Positions 1 to 6,442 of a stretch of 11,539 nucleotides of DNA are shown piece by piece. This DNA is from Fidelibacterota bacterium (lineage in GTDB: Bacteria; Fidelibacterota; UBA2242; JAFGTP01), in the NCBI GenBank assembly GCA_021735285.1, contig JAIPHI010000083.1:1-11539 (forward strand). The letters are read 5' to 3'. Numbering within the stretch: position 1 is the stretch's first letter; each line of letters begins with the position of its first letter. A model generated the notes under the pieces. The model did not search any database. It was not told where the DNA came from and was given only the letters and a program-made list of their open reading frames with translations. A program made the position numbers and the translations under genes.

Positions 1-246
1 TTTTAGGTTCTTCACAGAATGCTGTACTTTCCCAAATATGGGTGGCGATGTGTTACTATCTCTTGCTTAGATACATTAAATATCAGACCCGATTTGCCCA
101 TTCTTTAACTGTTCTACATACAATGATAAGCGAAGTATTAATGGCCAGAGTAAATCTATTAGATATTTTACAACTTAAGGAGACTACCATCCATAAAGCA
201 AGAGCCCCTGATAGGAAAATTAAACTATTTTAACCGGACAGTTGTG
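1..246 (+). mobile_element. Right end of an IS4-type insertion sequence (partial)
   Basis: This is the 3' end of an insertion sequence cut by the left window edge. It contains the end of a transposase reading frame and then a short tail, CCGGACAGTTGTG at 234-246, directly after the transposase stop. That tail looks like an IS terminal inverted repeat, because IS elements of this type often end within a few bases of the transposase stop. The left end is outside the window, so neither the inverted-repeat partner nor a target-site duplication can be checked. The boundary at 246 is inferred. Confidence 0.6.
3..233 (+). CDS. IS4-family transposase, C-terminal fragment (5' end outside window)
   Basis: The frame is open from base 3 and ends in TAA at 231-233, giving 76 residues. 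The opening segment LGSSQNAVLSQIW, followed by a hydrophobic CYYLLLRYIKYQ stretch, matches the conserved C-terminal part of IS4-family DDE transposases, which commonly read LGTSENAV(L/K)TQIW followed by a leucine-rich helix. In the intact enzyme this segment follows the catalytic RNase H-like fold that cuts and joins the element's ends. The DDE residues would lie upstream, outside the window, so it is unknown whether the element is active. The GTG at 42 is only an internal codon of the longer frame, not a real start. The family assignment rests on this tail alone. Confidence 0.7.
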   Translation, partial: LGSSQNAVLSQIWVAMCYYLLLRYIKYQTRFAHSLTVLHTMISEVLMARVNLLDILQLKETTIHKARAPDRKIKLF

Positions 247-249
247 ATT

Positions 250-2739
250 TCATTTATCAGATTTGAGCATTTCTACAATCTCTCTAAATAAGGGATCAGT
301 TGACCATACCTGGGCTGTTCTTGAATCAGGATCCTGGATTGCCTTAGATAAGGAGGTTACCGATTCCGGTAATCTGACATCCATCTTTTCCCATTCATCA
401 AAGATATTTTGTAAACCTTCGATATCTATATCTGACTTGTCAGTGTTTTTCAAATAATTAATAATAAATTCAGAAATCATTTCCTGTAAATTTCGATTAT
501 TTTTCAATAGACATGAAGTTCTGAGAAAATACCTGGCTGATAAAACGGGATTTTTTTCTCCTGATTTATTATTTAGTCTTAAAATTGTTTCAAACATTAA
601 ATAAAAATATAAGACTTTCAATTCTGGCACAGGAATTTTATCCAATTTCAACCCTTCAACTTTTTTGAAAATATTATCTACTATGTTTTCGACTCCATTA
701 AATTTGTTAATAATAATAAGTTCACCAATGGATAATAATTTTGTTTTCAATGTAGAATTTTTATCAGTAATCTTTTCAAGACTCTCCGATTCATTTATGA
801 ATTGATCACAAATTGATTTAATAGCATTATACGCCTGGATATTAAATGCTTCATATTTCACTGAAGTTTTAATAAAGGATTTATAGGCAGGAAGGACTTT
901 ATTAAATTTTTCAATGTTAGCATATGCATCCCCCAGATTATACCAGGCTTCAGGGTGGTCATCTTTAATCTTAACTGCTTTCTTATATGATTCTATCGCA
1001 TCTTTATATTTTCCCATTTCAGTATAAGCATATCCTACATTAAACCAGGCGTCAGGCCAGTCATATCTTATTTCAACTGCTTTCTTATATGATTCTATTG
1101 CATCTTTATATTTTCCCATTTCAACATAGACATTTCCCATATTATTCCAGGCTTCCAGGTAGTCATCTCTTATTTCAACTGCTTTCTTAAATAATTTTAT
1201 AGATTTTTGATAATCCCTTTTTTCATTAGAGCTATGAACAATTGCTCTATAGAAGTAAGCAATACCCAGTTTTTCTTTTTTTTCAATCATTTGTTCTGTT
1301 ATTTCAAGGATATTTTTCCACTCAGCATTTTTAAACATTTCATACAACTTGACTTCATAACTTTCTCCATAGGTTTCACTTACTTCTTTAAGTTGAGATA
1401 TCCTATTTACAAATGATGTAGATTCTGATAATTCCAGAGCTTTTTCATAAACAGGCCTAAGTTTTAAATTTTTAGATTCTGTTCTTTCCTGTAATTGTTC
1501 CTTATCTAGCAGTAGAACAGCAAGTTCTGCCATCCAGCTCAAATTATCTTCTACAGATACAGACTGACGGATCTGGTACCAGATCCTATAAAAATAATCA
1601 GAAATATTATAAAATGTCTCACTACTTTTTATATTTTGACCGGATTTCAAATCGACTTTTCTTAGTTTGCCCTCAGTTTTAAGCCTTTTAAGGGTTTCAC
1701 TAATAACACCAACCGACTTATTAACATTATTGGCAATTTCAGAGGGAGTTTTGGCGGGCATACCACAGCATAGTTCACCAATTATTAGCTTTTGCACACC
1801 GCTTAATTTTTCTGTTTTATCCTTAAAATAGGGCGTCAATTCAGTTATTTTTTTCAGAATATCATTGGTAAATAATTCATCCTTTTCTTTTAAAAGATCA
1901 TAAATAAATAGGATAAGTCTCGGATTACCTCCTGTGAGGATTCTGAATACTTCTATTTCACTTTTATAATTATCAATTTTATTAATAATCTCAGGATCAT
2001 TTCTTACAGACGCTTGTTTTTTTAAAAAATCAATTACCTCATTTTGATTCACTCCTGTTAATTTTCTCCAAATAAAAAAATTATAAAAAGGCTCACCATA
2101 ATTTTCAACAGCATCAAAAATGGCAACAGCAGAACCAATTATCAGAATAGTGTCAGGATTTTCCTGCATATATCCCCTTAGTCTTTTTAAGTCCCTTTGC
2201 GAAAGCTGGTTACCAAATAGTTGTTGGAGATTTTCAAGAAGGAGTATATATTTTTTCCCATTATATGAATACAATTTATTAATAATATTGAAAAATTTAT
2301 TCTCGATCTCTATTCTTTTATTATCTTTTTCTTCTTTTTTCCCTGAAAATCGGACTTTACATAGATCGTCAAATTCTTTTTTTAACTTCTTGGTTTCCTG
2401 AGAATTAATCCCCCCAGACTTTTTAATTTGGTCGAATATCCTTTTAATAGTCACAACTAACAAATGATATAGAGAATTCACACTAAAAAGTTCTTCCGGA
2501 TATAATATGGGAGAATAATACTGTTTCAATAAATTATTTTTTAAGATTCTCAAATATAACATCCTCAGAAAATGAGATTTACCAATACCTCTATTTCCAG
2601 ATATAATTATACATTGATTGGAAGTACTACCATCTTTAGGTTCCAATCTATTAAGTATATCTTCCAGATATTTTTTCCCAATGATAAAAGTAGATTCAAT
2701 TTCATCATTGGATTTTTGTAATGGATCATATTTAAACAT
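250..2739 (-). CDS. STAND-like AAA ATPase with winged helix and TPR repeats
   Basis: This 829-residue, probably cytoplasmic, P-loop protein has unknown function. Domains in order: an AAA-type NTPase at about 15-300 with Walker A GNRGIGKS at 48-55, a hydrophobic Walker B strand YILLLEN at 164-170, a sensor-1-like strand ILIIGSAV at 198-205 and a GGNPR motif at 270-274; a winged helix at about 313-362; a helical linker; four TPRs of exactly 34 residues at about 493-628; and a helical C-terminal region with no recognised family. Walker B has E169-N170 where D-E is usual, so hydrolysis may be slow or altered. The ATPase-winged helix-repeat order is that of STAND signalling proteins, in which repeats sense and the NTPase oligomerises; applying that here is inference. 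The start is supported by AGAGGA 4 nt upstream, overlapping the stop of the preceding ATPase gene, so the two are probably translationally coupled. No nuclease, TIR or protease effector domain is visible. The gene is visibly AT-rich compared with nifSU. Confidence 0.85.
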   Translation of the reverse strand: MFKYDPLQKSNDEIESTFIIGKKYLEDILNRLEPKDGSTSNQCIIISGNRGIGKSHFLRMLYLRILKNNLLKQYYSPILYPEELFSVNSLYHLLVVTIKRIFDQIKKSGGINSQETKKLKKEFDDLCKVRFSGKKEEKDNKRIEIENKFFNIINKLYSYNGKKYILLLENLQQLFGNQLSQRDLKRLRGYMQENPDTILIIGSAVAIFDAVENYGEPFYNFFIWRKLTGVNQNEVIDFLKKQASVRNDPEIINKIDNYKSEIEVFRILTGGNPRLILFIYDLLKEKDELFTNDILKKITELTPYFKDKTEKLSGVQKLIIGELCCGMPAKTPSEIANNVNKSVGVISETLKRLKTEGKLRKVDLKSGQNIKSSETFYNISDYFYRIWYQIRQSVSVEDNLSWMAELAVLLLDKEQLQERTESKNLKLRPVYEKALELSESTSFVNRISQLKEVSETYGESYEVKLYEMFKNAEWKNILEITEQMIEKKEKLGIAYFYRAIVHSSNEKRDYQKSIKLFKKAVEIRDDYLEAWNNMGNVYVEMGKYKDAIESYKKAVEIRYDWPDAWFNVGYAYTEMGKYKDAIESYKKAVKIKDDHPEAWYNLGDAYANIEKFNKVLPAYKSFIKTSVKYEAFNIQAYNAIKSICDQFINESESLEKITDKNSTLKTKLLSIGELIIINKFNGVENIVDNIFKKVEGLKLDKIPVPELKVLYFYLMFETILRLNNKSGEKNPVLSARYFLRTSCLLKNNRNLQEMISEFIINYLKNTDKSDIDIEGLQNIFDEWEKMDVRLPESVTSLSKAIQDPDSRTAQVWSTDPLFREIVEMLKSDK
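926..1231 (-). repeat. Tandem 102-bp TPR-coding repeats
   Basis: Three consecutive coding units of 102 bp, each one 34-residue TPR, lie in the ATPase gene. The motif beginning aactgctttctta on the plus strand recurs at 973, 1075 and 1177, exactly 102 bp apart. The 973-1021 and 1075-1123 copies differ at only one base in 49, so these two units duplicated recently or are being homogenised. At protein level both carry the segment EMGKYKDAIESYKKAV. The outer limits given are approximate. Confidence 0.85.
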
Positions 2740-2748
2740 AAAGTCCTC

Positions 2749-3939
2749 TTATTTTTCATAATAAAAATGTTGCTTCCAATAATCAGATAACATAACAGAA
2801 AGAAAAGTATATTTTCCATCTCTTTTTTTTATATATCCTTCATCAATTAGTCTTTGTAGGATTGTATTAAGACGCTTCTTATTATCAGAAATTAATTCTC
2901 CGGTAAAAGCAAATATCTCATCAAAATCCATAGGCCTATCAGTCAAACGGATAAGGATGTTTTTAGCTGGATTTACATTTCTATCAAAAAATTTGTCAAT
3001 CCTTGTATGATATTGTGAAAATGCCGGCAGATTTGATTCGATTAATTTTGTGTAAACATTTTTAATCTCCTCTTTGTCTGATATGTTATAGTTCCTATCA
3101 AATTCCTTATTTATCATATCAGCAAATACCTGAATGAAGTAATGAATCCCATCAGATATTTTAGAACTACAAAATTCATGGGCACTATCTGTGATTTCAA
3201 TATTAACACTTTTCATCAGAGACTTTAAAAAAGTAATACTATCACTCTCATTCATAGGTTCTAAACGTTGAAGTTGTAAGTCATTAATTAGATCTTCGGA
3301 CTCTAAATTTCTAACAGTGGCATTAATATTTATCGATCCCGTCATTATCATTTGAACATTTCCTGCCTGCCTTAATGACCTGAGCCATTTTAAAAATAAA
3401 ATTGCTCTTTCCCCTCCAATTTCATTGAGGAAATCAGATATCTCATCTAAAACGAGTATAATGTTTTTTTCAGGGAAATGCTTAATTATTGTTTCAGCTA
3501 ATGAAAGCAGCTTATCCGGTTCTTGTTTTCTTAAATTTCCTGTTTCAATACCAATACCTTTAACCTTTATTTTTCCTATCAAAGATGTAAATAAATTAGA
3601 AAAATCTTTAAATTTTCTTTTTGATTTTAATATTAGTGTTTTTGAATTTTTGGATTGTACCGTATCAAGAATATAATTATAAAATCCTTTAATAGTATGA
3701 GTCCGTTGTAAATGTAAATAACAAAATGAATATTTATGTTTATTCCTTCTCATAAATTCCTTAATAAAACTGGATTTACCCCACCTTCTCGGTCCTGGAA
3801 TAATAAAGCTGGCTTTTTGCTTTTTCATATTTTCCGATAAATATTTTAATTCCTTATCTCTCCCGAAAAAATTATTACCAGTAACTTCGGATCCTGGATT
3901 TATTGCTATTGGTTTTATCTCTTTACTATTTTTCATCAT
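2749..3939 (-). CDS. Archaeal-type AAA ATPase with C-terminal winged helix
   Basis: This 396-residue protein resembles the 'archaeal ATPase' branch of STAND/AAA NTPases (COG1672-like, PF01637-like). Residues 22-31 form the NNFFGRDKEL entry motif. The Walker A is GPRRWGKS at 49-56, with the Arg-Arg typical of the branch; Walker B is ILVLDEIS at 161-168 with D165 and E166; a sensor-1 strand MIMTGS sits at 197-202. The C-terminal 320-390 is a predicted winged helix ending in a YTFLSVMLSDYW segment, where relatives have a similar aromatic-rich closing motif. There is no signal peptide or membrane segment. The start at 3939 is preceded by GAGG with 6 nt spacing; an in-frame ATG three bases later is also possible. 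It is the first gene of a two-gene operon, 9 nt before the TPR-ATPase. Members of this family are mostly uncharacterised; some accompany mobile or defence loci. The biochemical role here is not known. Confidence 0.85.
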   Translation of the reverse strand: MMKNSKEIKPIAINPGSEVTGNNFFGRDKELKYLSENMKKQKASFIIPGPRRWGKSSFIKEFMRRNKHKYSFCYLHLQRTHTIKGFYNYILDTVQSKNSKTLILKSKRKFKDFSNLFTSLIGKIKVKGIGIETGNLRKQEPDKLLSLAETIIKHFPEKNIILVLDEISDFLNEIGGERAILFLKWLRSLRQAGNVQMIMTGSININATVRNLESEDLINDLQLQRLEPMNESDSITFLKSLMKSVNIEITDSAHEFCSSKISDGIHYFIQVFADMINKEFDRNYNISDKEEIKNVYTKLIESNLPAFSQYHTRIDKFFDRNVNPAKNILIRLTDRPMDFDEIFAFTGELISDNKKRLNTILQRLIDEGYIKKRDGKYTFLSVMLSDYWKQHFYYEK

Positions 3940-3983
3940 TTACATCCTCATAATAATAGTTGGATACCAATCTATCACAGTAT

Positions 3984-4012
3984 AATATACAAAAACATAT
4001 TCAATTAGTCAA
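3984..4012 (-). promoter_or_regulatory. Sigma70-type promoter of the two-ATPase operon
   Basis: On the minus strand the sequence has a -35 box TTGACT (4007-4012), a 17-nt spacer and a -10 box TATATT (3984-3989). This is close to the vegetative consensus and gives a predicted start near 3977, about 37 nt before the ATPase start codon. A dyad overlaps the -35 box (see separate entry). Assignment is by eye from consensus and spacing. Confidence 0.6.
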
Positions 4013-4028
4013 CAATTTTGTTTACTAA
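4005..4028. promoter_or_regulatory. Operator-like dyad over the ATPase-operon -35 box
   Basis: This is a 24-bp imperfect inverted repeat with arms TTAGTcAACAA and TTGTTtACTAA around a central TT; 10 of 11 arm positions pair. It fully covers the -35 hexamer at 4007-4012. A repressor bound here would block the operon promoter. No dedicated regulator gene is adjacent, although both ATPases contain winged helices and could in principle bind it. Function is inferred from position and symmetry only. Confidence 0.45.
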
Positions 4029-4091
4029 ACTTATATTATTAATTAATTGGGATAGTTTAACCATATTATCTAATCTTTAACATCCATACAG

Positions 4092-4110
4092 TATTCAAAA
4101 GTTTTGAATA
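4092..4110. promoter_or_regulatory. Perfect 19-bp palindrome upstream of nifS
   Basis: TATTCAAAA-G-TTTTGAATA is a perfect inverted repeat with 9-bp arms and one central base, lying 130 bp upstream of the nifS start codon. It is too AT-rich and lacks a following T-tract, so it is not a convincing terminator. It looks more like a protein-binding site. I do not recognise it as an IscR, Fur or sigma54-type element. No convincing -35/-10 pair for nifS could be picked out between it and the gene. Confidence 0.4.
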
Positions 4111-4240
4111 ATCTTTTCATAAATTAAAAATATATTCATATTAATTTAATTCAATTTAACATAGAGCATTTAACCTTATCCATTATTTTCTTAAATTTAC
4201 CCTGCTGAGTGATTTTTAATTATAGGAGTTATGGATAATA

Positions 4241-5428
4241 ATGCCTAAAACAAAAATTTATCTTGATAATAATGCAACTACTCCTTTGCACCCTAGAGTT
4301 AGAAAAAAAATGATCAATACTATGGATGTCTTTGGGAATCCTTCCAGTTTGCATCAATTTGGCAGAGAAGCAAGGAGTCTAATCCAGAATGCACGTAGGG
4401 ACATTGCTGATTTCATAAATGCTGACCCAGATGAAATCATTTTTGCAGGCAGCGGATCGGAAGCCAATAATACAGTGCTTTCAATGCTCACCTGCCCCAG
4501 TAAGCCATGTACTATTCGTTCTGAGCAAAAGCCTCACGTGATTACTACTGAAATTGAACACCCCTGCATTTTAGAAACTGCCAGTTGTATTAATCAGACA
4601 GCTGAAGTCGATTATCTCGGAGTAGATGAGCTAGGTAAGATTGATCTTAAGGAATTGAAAAGAAAACTCAAAAATAACACAATTTTAGTTTCAGTCATGA
4701 TGGCTAATAATGAAATCGGAACAATCCAGGAAATAAAGAAAATAACTGAAATTGTAAAACAGCACGGCTCTTTGATGCATACTGATGCTGTACAAGCAGT
4801 AGGCAAACTTCCTGCTGATGTAAAGGATCTGGATGTTGATTATTTATCAATGTCTGCTCATAAAATCTATGGCCCCAAGGGCATTGGTGCTCTCTATATT
4901 AAAAATGGGGCTCCATTCTGTCCTTTTATTCGGGGTGGACATCAGGAAAAAGGACGCCGGGCTGGAACAGAAAACACAATGGGAATCATTGGTTTTGGGG
5001 AAGCCATTCGGCTCCGTAAAGAAGAAATGTTATCAGAAGAGAAGCGTTTAAAAAAATTAAGGCAAAAATTAAAAACCGGACTTGAAAACAATATAAAAAA
5101 AATTAAGTTCATTGGAGATCAAGAAGATACTTTACCTAATACCCTTAATGTTGCATTTTATGGCGTTGAAGGAGAATCAATTCTTCTCTATCTGGATAAT
5201 GCGGGAATTGCTGTATCCACAGGTTCGGCATGTAGTTCCGGTTCAACTAAGCCTTCCCATGTCATCTCAGCTACTGGGTTGGAGCAGGAATATATTCATG
5301 GCTCGATTAGAATTAGTATGGGAAGAAATACAACAGAAGAGGATATTGATTATACTATCGAAACATTTACAAAAGTAATACAAAAATTAAGAAGTTTTAC
5401 AACTTTTAATAACGAAACGGAGAAATAG
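4241..5428 (+). CDS. nifS: Cysteine desulfurase, NifS/IscS type
   Basis: This PLP enzyme (395 residues, normal family length) removes sulfur from cysteine to give alanine and an enzyme persulfide, the sulfur source for Fe-S cluster assembly on the adjacent NifU. Visible signatures are the N-terminal YLDNNATTPL, H107 in EIEHPC for ring stacking, N156 in MANNEIG, D182 and Q185 in HTDAVQ contacting PLP, the PLP lysine K208 in SAHKIYGPKG, catalytic C331 in the loop STGSACSSGS, and R357 for the substrate carboxylate. The SACSSG loop places it in class I (NifS/IscS). The start is fixed by homology and by an in-frame stop (TAG) 16 bp upstream; the nearest Shine-Dalgarno, AGGAG at 4224-4228, is 12 nt away, which is long. 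A five-codon ATG frame at 4231-4248 overlaps the start. The stop codon abuts the ATG of nifU, so the two are an operon. Confidence 0.95.
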   Translation: MPKTKIYLDNNATTPLHPRVRKKMINTMDVFGNPSSLHQFGREARSLIQNARRDIADFINADPDEIIFAGSGSEANNTVLSMLTCPSKPCTIRSEQKPHVITTEIEHPCILETASCINQTAEVDYLGVDELGKIDLKELKRKLKNNTILVSVMMANNEIGTIQEIKKITEIVKQHGSLMHTDAVQAVGKLPADVKDLDVDYLSMSAHKIYGPKGIGALYIKNGAPFCPFIRGGHQEKGRRAGTENTMGIIGFGEAIRLRKEEMLSEEKRLKKLRQKLKTGLENNIKKIKFIGDQEDTLPNTLNVAFYGVEGESILLYLDNAGIAVSTGSACSSGSTKPSHVISATGLEQEYIHGSIRISMGRNTTEEDIDYTIETFTKVIQKLRSFTTFNNETEK

Positions 5429-6055
5429 ATGGATACTCCTAAGTGGGTCTATTCTGAGCAGGTTAAAGAACATTTCATGGATCCTCATAATGTACTGGAA
5501 GGTAAACCTGATGATTTCGATCATGATGGTAAAGGCATCGCCGGCAGTATGCAATGCGGTGATGAAATGCTGTTTTTAATTAAAGTCGATAAAGCTCAAG
5601 AGATTATAACGGATTGTCGCTGGAAAACATTCGGTTGCGCCAGCGCCATTGCCAGTGCTTCTAAATTATCAGATATGGTCAAAGGCATGCAACTGGAAGA
5701 GGCTTACCAAATAAATGCCAATGATATAATTGTAGAATTAGGTGGTTTACCGGATAAAAAAGTGCATTGTTCGGTGCTTGGTGATAAAGCTTTACGCGCA
5801 GCAATCAAAAACTATTACCAAAGAATAGGAGAGCCTGAAAAGATACCGGAAGATTACAATCGACTAATCTGTGAATGTAAAAATGTTACAGAAAAGGATA
5901 TTGAAGATGTAGTTCTTGATAATATCAGAGATTTCAGAAAATTACAGGAAGAGACCGGTCTGGGAACTGTTTGTGGGCAATGTATTGATGAAGCCAAACA
6001 AATCATGCAGGATTATATCGGACACTACTTTGAAAGCAGAAAGCAGAAAGATTAA
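5429..6055 (+). CDS. nifU: NifU-type Fe-S cluster scaffold with BFD-like [2Fe-2S] domain
   Basis: This 208-residue scaffold takes sulfur from NifS and assembles transient Fe-S clusters for transfer to apoproteins. Residues 5-130 are the IscU-like domain: C43 in CGDE with D45, C70 in FGCASAIASAS and C114 in KVHCSVL are the three cluster-ligand cysteines. There is no LPPVK chaperone motif, as expected for NifU. Residues 145-195 form the BFD-like ferredoxin domain with ligands C148 and C150 (ICEC) and C182 and C185 (VCGQC). The C-terminal Nfu domain of Azotobacter-type NifU is absent, so the protein ends after two domains. The ATG follows the nifS stop with no gap, and GGAG at 5419-5422 is 6 nt upstream. 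Without nitrogenase genes in view, general Fe-S maturation is the likely job. The last codons form one arm of a long inverted repeat. Confidence 0.93.
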   Translation: MDTPKWVYSEQVKEHFMDPHNVLEGKPDDFDHDGKGIAGSMQCGDEMLFLIKVDKAQEIITDCRWKTFGCASAIASASKLSDMVKGMQLEEAYQINANDIIVELGGLPDKKVHCSVLGDKALRAAIKNYYQRIGEPEKIPEDYNRLICECKNVTEKDIEDVVLDNIRDFRKLQEETGLGTVCGQCIDEAKQIMQDYIGHYFESRKQKD

Positions 6056-6134
6056 AGCAAAAATCAGATAGAATGAATCCTTCATATGGGGGATTAATAT
6101 ACTTTCTACTTTATATGTTTCTGGTTTCTGCTTT
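6033..6134. repeat. Long imperfect inverted repeat between nifU and tRNA-Pro
   Basis: Arms at 6033-6057 and 6109-6134 pair over about 25 positions. A perfect 10-bp outer segment (AAAGCAGAAA with TTTCTGCTTT) is followed by a mismatch, CAGAAA with TTTCTG, and a further AAAG/CTTT pairing across a small bulge. Both arms contain internal 7-bp tandem repeats: GCAGAAA twice at 6036-6049 and GTTTCTG twice at 6117-6130. A smaller hairpin, AATCC/GGATT at 6076-6080 and 6091-6095, sits in the loop. The left arm encodes the C-terminus of NifU and the right arm ends 8 bp from the tRNA 3' end. It could end or process both convergent transcripts, or be a mobile-repeat remnant. Confidence 0.6.
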
Positions 6135-6142
6135 AAAGATTG

Positions 6143-6217
6143 TCGGAACGCCCGGATTTGAACCGGGGACCCCTTGCACCCCATGCAAGTGCGCTAGCCT
6201 GACTGCGCCACGTTCCG
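6143..6217 (-). tRNA. tRNA-Pro (anticodon GGG)
   Basis: A full cloverleaf can be folded on the minus strand. The acceptor stem is CGGAACG with CGTTCCG (7 of 7 pairs, with C1-G72 as usual for tRNA-Pro) and discriminator A at 6143. The D stem is GCGC/GCGC, the anticodon stem CTTGC/GCAAG with loop ATGGGGT, and the T stem CCCGG/CCGGG with loop TTCAAAT. The anticodon GGG (6180-6182) reads proline codons CCC and CCU, and G37 fits the TrmD m1G37 site. The gene is 75 nt without CCA, which is not encoded (CAA follows), so CCA is added after transcription. It is transcribed towards nifU and ends 8 bp from the inverted repeat. The 225 bp between it and the next gene (6218-6442) show only AT-rich sequence with no convincing promoter pair. 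Confidence 0.97.
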
Positions 6218-6442
6218 TTCTGAAATAACATTAATAATTTATAACCACACTTGCATAAAATCCAGTCCAGTTTTTAATAATAAATAGATAAATAAATCAA
6301 TTATCCCAGCACAATAATTTTTACTTTAGTATTCATAGTTTTTTTGTATATCCATGCTAGGATCAATAGAATTTCAAATCATCAATTATATATTGGATTC
6401 TTCAATGCTATTAAAGTCACACAGTTATTGATCATGTAAGAA

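Noticed and set aside
926..1231. Regular 102-bp repeats considered as a CRISPR or satellite array
   Set aside because: The period equals 34 codons, the frame is open throughout and each unit is a TPR, so the repeat is coding.
4241..6055. nifS-nifU taken as evidence of nitrogen fixation
   Set aside because: No nitrogenase or sigma54-type promoter is seen, and NifS/NifU pairs serve general Fe-S assembly in many bacteria.
5942..6184. 80-residue minus-strand open frame covering the nifU end and tRNA
   Set aside because: It overlaps a complete tRNA and runs antisense to the nifU 2Fe-2S domain, and its sequence resembles no protein.
6143..6217. tRNA-Pro as attachment site of an island containing the ATPase operon
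   Set aside because: No duplicated tRNA 3' fragment is found to the left, no integrase is present, and nifS-nifU lies between the tRNA and the ATPases.
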